Source of the DNA: Callaeas wilsoni
Lineage: Eukaryota; Chordata; Aves; Passeriformes; Callaeidae
DNA length: 64,000 bases
Assembly (NCBI GenBank): GCA_013398955.1
Contig: VWPU01012227.1
Coordinates: forward strand, 23,538 to 87,537
Direction: 5' to 3'
Below the pieces are notes generated by a model. That model worked only from the letters and a program-made list of their open reading frames with translations, was not told the origin of the DNA and did not search any database. Shown here piece after piece: positions 1-12,373 of this stretch. Each line of letters starts with the position of its first letter. Positions within the stretch are counted from its first letter, which is position 1. Made by a program: the position numbers and the translations under genes.

Positions 1-3000
1 AAAATTAGTGGAAAGACTTATGCGAAGGTTGGGAAAGATGCTTAGTTTTAAGCTTTGCATTCCTTTTTAAATGTTTCTGAGCAACACCTTCACCTGTTAT
101 TAGCTTTCACAGTGTATGAAGATCATGCTACTTTGTGCTTAACCTTTAAACAAAATTTCTGTGATTGCTGGCCCTGGTTCCCAAAGCGACTGAGAAATGA
201 ACAGGACAGATGGAAGCAGCCTTTCCCAGTGGATGCTACAGAATATTTCTGTAATGATTTAAAGCCAAGTTAAACAATAGCTTGATCACATTCAAATGCA
301 GAGCATCCCAAGATGCTGCATGAGACAGGGGAGAGAGCTGAAATTACTTTTGTGGTGATGCTGGGCATAATTAAAGGCTTATGTCTGAATCCTACATCTA
401 TCAAACTGCTGTACAACAAGGGAAACAGCTCCCTAAGTAGCTTTTTACAAAACACTAAATATACTATCATAACAATAAAACCTAACTATCCAGCTGCTGG
501 TGAATTATGTACATGTGGTACTGTGTCCATCATGTCTCCTCTCCCCCCTTTAATCGATCCCTTTTTGCTGCTGGAAAATAGCAAAGGTTCTCCAAGGAGC
601 AGGTGAAAAGTTTAATAAAAGTAAGTCAGAGCTGCTTAATCTGTTTTTGTGATCTGGCCGCACTTTTTCTGAAAATCATGATTGTTCCTTTGGCAAAGTT
701 CAGTGTAAAGTGAGAGCTTTTAGTGCAGCCCAAAAGAGGGGAGAAAAAAAGCCAGTTGCTGTCTTCTCTTTTGACATGGCAAATAAAGGCAAATGTGTGA
801 AGGTATTAGAGCCCCACTGCAGAGCAGGAAGAGGAAAACAAATGACACCACGCCACATGCCCGTAATCCCAATTAAAATGCATTCAAATTCATTTCTCCT
901 CTCCTCAGCTTCCCTTTTCCACACCAGTGAACAAGCATGTTTGACAACAGAGTGTGGGAATTTCTAGTTCACTGAGCAGGTTTCCTTTCTCTTTGCCCCT
1001 GCATCTACCTGGGGCTGCAGCTCCAAACCCTCACCATGTGCTTTAAAGCAAGCCCTGTCTCCCCTCACCACACAGCCAGGCATTGCACACATTGCCAGAG
1101 ACTCCAAGGGAGCAAATTGGGAAGCAACAGACACAGCTTGAGGTTAAGCATTCTCAGTGGCTGTGCTGGGCTTTGTAGGAAATTAAACCTTTTAGGCTCC
1201 CTGATGACGCTGTGCTTAACTCAGCACTTTTCCCAGGAATGGAGCTTCGTGTTCTTGAGCAGGAGGAGAATTGAGAAGGTGAGCAGGACCTTCTGCCTTC
1301 AACAGGCATAGAGAAGCAGGCACAGCAGCCAAGGTGAGACCTTCTCAGTGCCACTGCTGAAGAAGGGGGCAGGGGGAAAATGCTGCAGGGTGCTTAGAAG
1401 ACTTGAAAATACCATGGAGTCAGTGGGGACATGAACATGTGAGAGGAAGGCAGTATGAGCTACTTATTAGAGGCTGAATGGATAGAGATAGGGAGAGAAT
1501 GTTAGTGTGGCAAACCAATCTGCAAGCACCGAAATGATTTTGAAAAATGCAAAAGGATGCACTTGCCATTATAAAATCAAATAGAAAGAGCAACAAATAA
1601 ACATGGTCTACAATTCATAAAACCATTGTTACATAGATAGTAGAATCCTTTTCTCAGGCAGGAGAACAGGCAAGTTCATCTGCAGCTTTTCTCATTCCTA
1701 CTATTCACAGTTTTAATGCAGAAATAATTACTTCCTTTTAAAGGTCCTTCCTCGTCCTCTTCATCTTCCCATTGACGTAAAAGCTATTGACTGGACCTAG
1801 AAGCACAGCATCGCTTTTCATTGTCTCTTGATTTAAACTCTTGCTTTCTCCCTAGCAGGGTATCTCAGATCTCAATGAGAATTCAAAACACTTCCTTGTA
1901 ACTTTGCAGTCTCCAGGTTTTGGGTTTTACAACCCCCTCCTTGGCAGCCTTTTCAGATCTCCATCCCACTGCTTCCTACACAGAGTACAGCTGCCAGGCT
2001 GATGATACAGATGCAGAGATAAAATTCGATTCTCAAAAGTTGGCTTAGTAAATGGATTTAAACATACAGTTCCAGATAGTTTTCTCTGTATGTATTTTCT
2101 TTATGCTTTTAGATCCATCATATCGATTTTTTCCTCTTGAACAGGTGAAGAAAACTACACAAGCAGGGTGTTAACCTCCATGCTTGTTCATGCCACAGGG
2201 AAAGAGAACAGTTGGGGAAAATACCAAGCAAGTGGCTCAACAGTTGTTTAGTTGAGCAAGAGGCTGCTCTGCAAAGTGCTAGGAAACAGGATCTAATGGA
2301 CCAGAGCCATTTCTTCCCTTTGTCCCAAGCTTGACTTCTCCCAGCACTAAAATCTCCTCAATCCTTCTCCAGACTTCTCAGTGTCTTGTTCAGTCTCCAG
2401 CCACTATGCGGTTCTCAGTTCTACTCTTTCATCTCCCTACCCCAGTCTCATCTCCATGCTGAGCTAGTCTTGGTCCCACTGTATTCACATTTGGTCTGGC
2501 CTGGCTCATCCCCTGTGACAGCTCTCAGTGAGCTGCCTGCCCGTGTCCTCAGAAGAAATGTCTCCTGCACCAGTTAGTTCCCATCAGCTGTCTTTACACC
2601 TTCTGATGCCAGAAAGGCTCCAGCAAAGGTCTAAAGGGGAGGTCATGTATTATCTTTTTCTTTAAAAAGGCAGAGAATTTCTAGAAAATTTCATCCTGAA
2701 AAGGATACCTAGCATGGAAAATTTCATTCAAATGTTGGGAAAGGTGTGCAAACAGCCTCTTATAAGAAGAAATGCAGGAAAGGGGGGCTATAAAAGTCTG
2801 TGATTGAAGTAATTATAGGAGCTCTTGTCCACTGCTTTCTTAACCAGGAGTAAGAGCTCCCAAGTGAGTTGTGATTCTCTATGTCAAGCCATATTAGCAC
2901 TGTATGAACTGTAATATTTACTTAAAATCCTCTTACAGACAATGTCCTGATTCAAACTGGATCCCATAGCTGTTGCAAACAATGTCATTATTATACACCT

Positions 3001-4954
3001 TGTTATGCCATGACAGCTGGCAGAAATGAGCTTGGTAATTCACATGCAACTTTGAAAATGTGCCGGCACTTCTAACTCTGTCACCCACCATAACTTCTTA
3101 ATGGCTGCTTGGACAGGCTTTTACTGAACAGGATTGGTACTGATGCTTCAGGCCAATGGAGAGAAAAACATGGACATGAAGCAGGTTTCTCCTGGCATAT
3201 GCTGAGGTTATGCCCATGGTCACTTTTTGTTGTGTGACTGTGGAGACCATGCTGGCTCTGTCATGTGAGGTAACCATGAGAGAAATCTGCAAGGCACAAC
3301 ATTTTGAGCTTGCCTCACGATATTCAGGGTTTGACAGGCCCATTGTTTATACAGCATTAATACCAAATTGATGTTTTTGGGAAACTCCACCCATGAGCGA
3401 TCCAGAAAACTTCCTGATATGCCCAACAAGACTTCAGCCAAGTGCAGTAATTGTAGGTTGCAAAATAACTTTTCAGAGGAAAAGAATAGGAGAAAAGAGA
3501 GAGTGCAAACACAGAGCGGAAGGGATACGCAAAGATGGGCTACAGAAGGACGGACAATACAGGCATGACAAATATTAGTGCAGAAGGAGGCAGAGCTTGT
3601 AGGTCCATTTGTGAAGACTGTACAACCAAATTATCAGAGGCTGCACTTAAGCAGAATGGGCTTCATATTTTTCCTCTCCCTATCTCTCTGCCTGCATTCA
3701 GCCTCTGCTGGCATTGTCTCTTCCTCTCACACCCTGAAAACTTGAAGCCTCTTCTTGGAAGTTTCAGGGTCTGGCAGGACTTACAACATTGCCTAGAAAA
3801 TTACACTGGAGAACATCACTTTCTTTCCCAGTTCTTTCTATAGCTCCTGGTCATGCTGTGACAGCAAGACAGGCTGATCATGTTGGCTGCGCCAGCCTCT
3901 TGAGCAATCCACTTTTGGATGTAATGGGTCACTGATTGAGAAACTAAAATTGAGAGGTCTGGAAAAAATTAGATACTCTGATGCTTAAAGAGAATATTAA
4001 AATGATGCTTACAGCTGGATTTTGTTGTTTGGTAATACCAAGAGCAAGTCAACTTCAGAGGTTAAATCACCAGATCTTCTTGATGTTGGCCACATGGTAG
4101 TTCTCAGTCAAATGCTTTTCAAAGCCAAGTTAACCCAGGTACACAGACACAATTAACATACTGATGCTCATGGACTGAAGTTAAAAAACAAGTATAGGAT
4201 GTTGTTAGAGGTTAAGAGTTTGGAATACAAAGGCAGATAAAGCTGACTGCCTATGGCACGAGCCCTGAGGTGGAAGGGAAGTTATCTGCCTTTCACAACT
4301 TGCTTCACCCATTGCCCCCAGGATCCAGCACACGCCTGCACAAGGCCCTGTCCTCAGATCACCTCACATTAAAGAGAAGGAATGAAACATCCGGCACCCC
4401 CAGGTGATTCAGACTGAAGTGCAGAGAAATATCTCTGGCTCCAAGGGAAGATGGAGCAGATAAACCAGGGAGCAGCAGCCAAACCACCAGCAGCTGGCCA
4501 CCAAGGTGGCTTTCTAGAATATATCTCTGTGTCTAAGCTCTCAGGAAACCACCTCATGTCCACAATTCCAGCAGCCAGAGTGACCAGAAGACGGTCAGCC
4601 TCTGTCCCAGAAACTGGCCTGGAGGAAGTGAGTGAAGGAGAAGTGCTGAAGGGCACTGCTAGCATGGAGAAACCACAATGCAACTGGGCATTTCAGAAAA
4701 TAGAAGAGACAATATTGGCACTGGAGGTCTCCTGAAAATGCTCAGAAATGAAGCTCAGTGTGTTATGAAAAACAGGGCAGTTTAACCGGAGCAGCTTCTC
4801 AGGAAGGGAGGAAAGCTGCCCTGGGTCTCCCACATAACAAAACATGGGACTGGGCTATGCAAGGTCCTTACTAACAAAATGTCTAATTCAGGACAATCAG
4901 AAAAAGCCAAGCAGAGCCAACATGTATTTCTGTCAAGACCTTTTCCCTCAAATT

Positions 4955-4972
4955 AAAAAAAAAAAAAAAAAA
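4955..4972 (+). repeat. A-run, 18 bases
   Basis: Uninterrupted A tract in the 3' flank, followed by more A-rich sequence. No associated element recognised. Confidence 0.8.
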
Positions 4973-6209
4973 GTCAAAAAAGAAGTAAAAGAAGTCAGGA
5001 AGAATGACAGGTTCAGTCCAGAGCCATCCTGGAGCCGTGGAGCCTGGAGAGCTGCCAGGCAAGCTGGCAGGAAGTCAGGCAGGCTTGTGATGGAAACCTG
5101 CCCTGTGTTTCATCGGAAGTTCATTCAGAGACGTTTCTGCAAAACATTTTGCTTACGACAAATCGGCATTCTCTGACAAAAACCTGGGCTGATGGAAACC
5201 TCCCAGCTCCTGTTCCTGATGGCATAATCGTTCCTTACATAATAAAAAAGAAAAAAAAAAGAAATAGGAAAGAAATTAGGTGTGTCACAGCTAATGTTAA
5301 CAGGCTACATAATATACAGTTTTGTAAGTGACTCTCATATGGAACAAATCTTAAAAATGAGCCCTCAGGCATTTCAGTCTGATTTTCCATAAGTGCTGAA
5401 AGCTCAGCTTTGTTACCCTACAATGTACACAAACACTGAAGTGAGATTTTGGGTGAAGGTGGAGCAGTTTTATTGTGTCCATCATCTTTCCTTTCTGAAT
5501 AGCATTTTTCAGATACTACAGGTTGTTAGTTCTGAATTCCTCCTTGTTCCTACCAAGTCCATTAGATAGGAAAGTATTGATAACTTCTCCCCAAAACTCA
5601 GATTCTGTAACAAAGGCATAACTCTCTCACTTTGAAACTACTAACTAGAGCATTTAGAGAAAAGAGAAAAATGTAGACAATATATACACAACTTGAAATA
5701 CCTGGATGGCTGACAGCACTTTTCTTCATCAAATAAATAAAGACAAGATGAGGGATATTTCCTCTTTTATGGTTTCGAATGATACTGGAAACCTCTCTTG
5801 GTCTAGCATCCCTGCTAAAGGAGTACCCAAAAGGCTGTAGGAGAAGGTCTGCATACAAACTGGGGACCTTGTCCTACATTATCTTCATTTACCTGAGAAC
5901 CAGAGCCAGACCTGGGAGGCTCTAATTCAGATAGCTGTGAAATAAATAGCAAAGTATCCTTTTAAACTAAGCAGAAGCACAAGTTAAGTGGCTGTATTTG
6001 TTTTTCCTGTACCTTTAAAGGAAACAGACATCAGCTGCAATTCAAATTTTCTTTCTTTGCCCCCCAGTTATGTGAACACAGTGCACAAGATTAAGACATT
6101 TCCAGCATGTAAATTCAATCATGTGAGAAGTCTCACTGATTTCAGCCAGTGACTTCCTATTGAGTCAGCAAAGCACTTCTGCCTGCGTGTGATTTTAAGA
6201 TGACTAATC

Positions 6210-6452
6210 TCCCTGGCTGCGCCCGCTCTGGCAGGGAGGTGCATCGGCAGGATGTCCTGCGGCCCTGGCCCCCAGCAGACGCCCTGGCCATGTCCTGCCT
6301 CTGGTTTGGGACAAGATCGGTGTGACCACGAGTTCCCACACGCTTTCGTCCCTGTGCCCAGAGCCAGCAAGAAGTGCACTGGGCTTTGTGAGAACCTGCA
6401 GCCGGGCTGACTGGGGGGATGCTCGAGGGGGCATCGCTGCTGCTGCTGCATG
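6210..6452. other. GC-rich patch in AT-rich 3' flank
   Basis: About 240 bases rich in G and C, with several CG dinucleotides and a CTG run (TGCTGCTGCTGCTG near 6438), set in sequence that is mostly A and T. Several overlapping minus-strand frames stay open only because GC-rich DNA lacks stops. No splice sites or homology are recognised. It could be a small CpG-type element, an exon of a non-coding RNA or an old insertion. Confidence 0.5.
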
Positions 6453-9400
6453 GCCAAAAGCCCAGCTTCATGCTTAGTCTTACCCACATGCTGAAGCTCT
6501 TTGGTAATTTGCAGTGGTACTATATCAGCCCTGGCTCGAAGGAGACTTTCACAACTTCTCTAATGAACCTCTCACAGTCTTTCGATAATGCAGCTATTTA
6601 TAGGCTAGGTCTATACTGAATAGATTGCAGAAGCTGCACAAAAGCTGACAGTGTTTCAGCAATGAAGCTGCAGAGAGACATCAGAGCAGACTGAAATCAC
6701 TCAGTATGGTTACATCCAATCAAATATTATAATCTATGTTTTGCATGATTAGAGTCACTGCTTAACTGAAGAGTTCATGGCATTTTAACACATTTATGTA
6801 ATTTTCTTAGACGTGAAAACTGTTTTTGTGAAGTACAAGAATTTTCAATTCTTAGACTAAGGGCTAAGCCCTGCTCTTGCTCACAACATCAAATTTTAGG
6901 TGTGGCATCACTGAAGTTTAACAGAATACCCTCAGTAGTCAGTGTAGAAATTGGACATTGCCAGAAACCATCACCAATCATCTCATCTTTCTTTCAAATT
7001 ACTCCTTTTAGGCTTTAGCAAACATCCTGGGTTTTGCAGTCCCAGCATGCATCATGAGATGAAAATATTAATTAAAAAACATTCAACCAGTGCACTCATG
7101 AGAAAGCATTGCTGCTGTTCTTTTTAACACCCAAGCCCATTTCGTCTTAAACGTTTCTAACTGAGATGTGCAAGATGCAGGTAGCATGAAGCAGTAGGAC
7201 TTTTTGCATATGGCTCACCTGAATCTTTCTTAGAAGAAATCAGAGAAAGAATTTTACTGCTTTGACCCTCTTAGACTTGTGTCTGACACTTCTTCATGAA
7301 GTCCCAGTAAACAGCAGATTTACACAAACATGCTTTGCTTATGAGTGTTATGAATCTTTTCCTGAATCTTAAGGGAGAATTGGCATTCGATCCAGGTGTT
7401 GGAGTAAGCACTGCAGCCCTTTGGCATTCACTACTGTGGCCAGAAGAGGGTTCAGTGACACCCTTTAGCACAGAGACTCCCAGCTCTTGCTGCCTTCTGT
7501 GTCCTAAGGTTTTATCTCTCTAAAAGGAGTAGGGATTTCCTCTGGGGATTAGGAGGAGATAAAAGCCCAAGACAGAGCTACTAATTCATTACAATACAAA
7601 GCACAAATGAATGAAAAAGACAGTCAATGGTTGCCTTTCCTGCTTTTCTTCTGGCAATTGATTCCTCTTTAGCAGCTCTGAAGAGAAACAGGGTCCCTCT
7701 CATTTACCCATGAGGCCTGAGTCTGTAAGGACACAATAGAAAGATGGACTTATAAACCTAACTCCTACTGAGAGCTGCAGAATTCTATATTTACATGGCA
7801 TTGAGACTCTCAGTATTTCTTCTCAGTCCATTCCTGCTTCTGCAAGTGCACTGAGCAGGTCCTTGCTACAGGCATGGGAAAATCCTATAACCCCAGTCAC
7901 GGGCAGTCTCAGTACCCTCATTAATGCCAATGCTCCATCTTGAAGTAGATTTTCCTACACTGGTTTAGACTGTTGCTGCACCCCAGGCAGAGGAATTTCA
8001 CATCCAGCCCTCCTCAGACTTTTGAAGGATAAGGTTAGGCTAGGCATGTGGATCCAAACCGAAGTTCCTGTTGCAGTGGACTTGTATGAGTAGCCTAGAA
8101 ATTCCCAGAGACAGCTGAATAGAACTATGAAACTATCCAACAGCAGGTCTTCTGACCCTGACACACCCAGACAGTTTTTTTCCACCTGTTTCATTAACTT
8201 TTGCTTCTGAACTGCAGGAAAATGAAGCAAGGCAAGGCGAAGACCTTGACCTGATTGTGTAGCTTCGTGGCAGGAAATGTGTCAGCGAGAAAGACAATTT
8301 TTCTGCTTTAAGTTTTATTTACAAATACACTGGTGGTACCTTGTCTAGAATTGCTGACTGTCTTAAAAGGGAATAATTTGGAAAGGATGACACATTTTGT
8401 CTGATGTAAGGTTCCTCAGTGCTCACAAGTAAAATTTGACAATACCAATAAACAATCAAAGATTTTATTTTCATATTATTAAGATGTTTAATTGTAGGTA
8501 CAATATTAAGTTATAAATATGCTCTATGACAGATAATAAAAGCACCTTATCACTCGCTGACTAGTTTAGAAACTCTTTTCTTCTGCTGGATTTAAAATTT
8601 CTGTGAAATTGGTGAGGAGTGCACTCAGCACATCCTGTTAGCTGAGTCAATTGAAATTGCACCTGTTCTTGGATGCAAGTCATAACAAATGCAACCCATA
8701 TACATTGTAAAGAAAAGGAGTTGTATGCACTTTTTCCAATTAACATCTGCCTTTTGGCAAGTCATTAACCTATTTTCTCACAAAGAAACGGCTTCAATTG
8801 TATTATGCATCCGAAGCGTGCAAAAGTCCCTGAGGGGGTACTCTGACAAAAACATACTGTTCCTGGATCCAATGTGAACATACATATTCATTAATTGTTT
8901 GGGGCAATGAGTACAGAATTTCTGATTTTTACAAGTCTTACAAGGTAAACAGGTTACATAAAGCTATGTCCCTGGAAATAGCCACATCCTGCCTACTGTC
9001 GCTCAGTAGAAAAATCAAGAGTGATTTTATGCTGTGATATGGCAATGAAAACAATTCAGCAACACTGTAAAAAAACTTCTAGGAAAAAAAAAGGACATTG
9101 TTTATCCTAAAAATAGTACAGCATATAACAATATTTAAATAAATATAAATAAAGATGGTAAGTTGTAATTTTGAAATCCCTCATGCTATATGGATCTGTT
9201 CAGGACATCCTAAAATGACAATGAGAACCTATTCTACCACCATTTTTCCAGCTAGAAGATTAATATAATCAAAATTTAAAACTACAGTTTAGATTTCTCA
9301 CCATGAAAATGATAATGAAAAAACTAATTATTATCTTACGTGTGTAAAAGCAAGAAATGACAATCCCCCAAAGACAAGGGATTGGTTCAGATACATTCAC

Positions 9401-10174
9401 CTCCGGAAATTGGTTTTCCAAAACCCTAAATGTATAAAAAATATGTCAACAATAGCAAAATGTGAATGCTGAAGTAACAATTGGTAGCATTTCTTTCAAT
9501 TTGGAAGAGCATTTTTAGTTTGAAACGTCTGCTGAAGTACGTTGCAATGAGCTGCTGAGCTACCGCACAGCGCTTTGACACTTGAGGAATTTGAAGTTGG
9601 GTTTCTCCAGAGACAGTCTCCCAGCAACAACTATTCCTGCCACCGCCTTCTCTCTCTCGACACACAAACCTTGGGGATCTACTACGTGTCGTTCTTTTCA
9701 ATAAGTAATTGAGCCGTTTTTGCAGAAGCAGGCCTGAATGCTGGAAGCAGTCTTTCTCCAACAGGGTGGCCTATTTATATTTAGTATCAGAAGGATAATC
9801 TAGCCTGAGGAAAGCTGTACTGCATCAGGTACATTGCTGAGCTTGCTTAGAACAAGTATGGGCTCTCAGTACTTCACTGCACTCTCCAATACAGACATAA
9901 TTTTCATAATTTAAAGACCCACGCAATTATTTTTTCTCATGGTGCAAAAGCACAACTAAGACTAAACAGCATTTTCCTCTAGTTTTATAATTCACATTAG
10001 TCAAGTCACCAGTTATTTGACAGAATACAAACCCTAGAGTAAATGCTTTTAAGAGTTTAACAGCCTTGGCATGTGCTTTTAAAGGAAGTTTCTGTGTTCC
10101 ATAACTTTATTAGAAATAATATGGATCAAGAGAACAAGATAACTTGCCCACATCAATGCTTTTTGAAAAAAAAG

Positions 10175-10522
10175 TCATGTTAGATGGTTGTGGCTGTGTT
10201 TTAGGAGATCCATCACAGCTTGAGGAAAATACATCCATCCTGTTTTCAACCAGCCATGACCAGACATCCTCCCAAGTGTCATCATGTTGAATTTCAGTAT
10301 CAACAGACCACCTGACAGAATGACAATAACACGTCTTAATTTGGGAATGTTATGTTGGTTCACCAGATTCACAAACAACAGAGGAATAAACTGGATTAAG
10401 TAGTAAATGCTCCAGATAACAGGTACTGAAAAGGAAGAGGGATTAGTGAAAGGAGCTAAGGCAGAAGAGAAACTTTCAGCAGAGATTTTATTAAAAAATA
10501 TGGAAGTAAAAGAAATATCCAA
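10175..10522 (-). other. Unrecognised 115-codon ORF, doubtful
   Basis: Open frame with hydrophobic stretches (SVPVIWSIYYLIQFIPLLF, IVILSGGLLIL) about 1.7 kb past the POC1B stop. I do not recognise the product. A second frame over the same bases also reads gene-like near its end (WEDVWSWLVENRMD). It may be a decayed retro-copy or chance. There is no intact start context or neighbouring exon that I can support. Confidence 0.2.
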
Positions 10523-12164
10523 ATCTTATTGATAAATAATCCTGAAAAAACTTAAAAGAAAAATCTACAGATTTAAGACATATATATATAGTCCACTAAG
10601 TGAAAACAAGAAATAGGCAAAAATTTTAATAGCTGCATGGTTTTGTGTCTTCTAATGGAGACAAGAAAAGGCAAAGACCACAAGAGTATTTGCAAATTCA
10701 TAAAGTGAAGTACATTTGATCTAAAGGACAGCATTTACATAACCTTGTGTTATATATTAGTATAAACAATTGCACAATCAAAGGTCACGCTGGAATACTT
10801 TGACAAAAAATCTGTAGCCAGGATGCTGCCTAGAAACAGTTGCATCCAAAAATTTTTTAAGAGACTGCTTCTTTGCCATAACCAGTAGTACTTAAGAGTA
10901 AGCTGCAAATATGGAGCACCTATTGGTAAAAACCAGAGCTAACCAAGGAAGTGAGGTGATGTCTGGCTATCTGAAGGTGGCGGCTGAGAGAGAAACTAAG
11001 TCATACAAGAAAAATTGACTGCACATTTCCGTGGCTTGAACTGCAGTCGTATTTGCACAGGGAGCTCCTGTACTAAAGCTGAACTCTGTTGATGTTAATG
11101 AGGTTCAGCCTGGGAAATGGGCTTTATCTATATACAGTCACTTGCAGAATTGGATTAAAATACTCCCCCATTTCAAGTGTCCTATTTTTCACCATACACG
11201 TAAAGTTACAGAAACGGATGATTACCTAGTTTTGACTGTGGATTTACAACAGATGTTCTGCAATTGCTATTTAAAATTAACAGATAGATATAAAGATAAT
11301 AGATATTTTCCATTAAAAAATAAGACTTAAAATCATCTTTCTGAGAATTGCATTTTTATTAAAAATAAAAATAAACCCCAAATCATCATACACTGAAAAG
11401 TCTTTCCTGACTAATGCCTGCATTCACAATGCATTACCTGATGGGGTACATTCATAGCATGCAAAGCTTGAGCACATGTGGACACCGTCATAGGATAAGA
11501 ATTTTTTGTATTTATGACCTAGATTTTGCATCATTTTGTGTTTGGTTCAAATATATTCTTCAGAAGTAGAAAGCTGATTTTTATTTTTCTAAATATCAAT
11601 AATGAATTTTGATGGGGATGAGATAAGCAGAAGTGTTCAATTACATCAGTCTTGCAGCTGAATTCACATAGACGAAATTACAGCTTCAAAGTTTAAGTGA
11701 CTTAATTTTTGTATTTGAAACTAAAAGTTTTCACACTACATCTTCTTGCAATCATTACTAAAATGTTTAGAAGATATAGAATAACTCCCTACCTTTTGGT
11801 AAAATACTTGAGAATATGTAAAGGACAAAGAATACCTCTGGCATTTTTGGTATTATGTCTTATTTAATTTAGGTGTTTAAGTAATATTGTCTTAGCACAA
11901 AGAACATTATTTTCACAATCCTTGCCTGAGTTTAAAAATCTACACGTGGTAACCTGCATAACAACTGCTATTCATCTAAAAATATGTATTTAGTGGCTTG
12001 GTTATATTCAAAGATCTTGTTAGGCTGAAATAAGAGTATTGGAATGTTCAATGGAAATGATTTAGAAAATACTAGTTTTGATTGGGCTACACTTCATTGA
12101 ATATATAAGCAGAATATCTGCTTGCTACCAATGTTTGAAACTTTTTTTTTAAATTTCTTCAGGT

Positions 12165-12170
12165 TTTATT
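12165..12170 (-). terminator. POC1B: Candidate poly(A) signal of POC1B
   Basis: AATAAA about 100 bases after the POC1B stop codon on the minus strand, which would give a 3' UTR of only about 120 bases. The hexamer that overlaps the stop codon (12268-12273) is the other nearby candidate. More distal signals, for example in the AT-rich stretch around 11350, are possible. Confidence 0.45.
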
Positions 12171-12268
12171 ACTTTGATTTGATGTTTCTGCTTATAGCAA
12201 AATCCAGTGAAGAAACATTCCTCATGATTTTATGAAACATATTCACCAACATAGTTTGTTTTGATATT

Positions 12269-12373
12269 TTATTTGTTCTGTCTTCCCTTAAGTAACATTT
12301 TTTGCTGATCTTTTATGCATTCTTTCAATTTATCTTCAGTACAAGTAAGACGTTGTTCCAGGACTGAAATAGT
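12269..12373 (-). CDS. POC1B: POC1B exon 12, terminal coding exon
   Basis: 105 bases including stop; acceptor ttcttcatgcag. It encodes [20 protein letters not shown] and ends KGRQNK-stop. Human reads [20 protein letters not shown] and ends AVQQKS. This is the heptad-like POC1 C-terminal coiled coil. The TAA stop overlaps an AATAAA hexamer. Confidence 0.93.
   Translation of the reverse strand, partial: TISVLEQRLTCTEDKLKECIKDQQKMLLKGRQNK

Larger units (their letters stand above)
1..12144. other. 3' flank of POC1B, no gene identified
   Basis: AT-rich sequence without any ORF that looks coding apart from the doubtful one at 10175-10522. It holds a run of 18 A at 4955-4972, an A-rich stretch near 5240-5270 and the GC-rich patch at 6210-6452. 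By human synteny this is the POC1B-DUSP6 interval; regulatory elements may be present but none can be proved here. Confidence 0.6.

Noticed and set aside
2788..2797. TATA-like CTATAAAAG
   Set aside because: No coding exon or other promoter feature follows.
4369..4735. Overlapping ORFs of about 100 codons on both strands
   Set aside because: No recognisable protein, no conserved motif, no splice context.
6119..6489. Three overlapping minus-strand ORFs up to 122 codons
   Set aside because: All lie in the GC-rich patch; no frame shows a domain or splice support.
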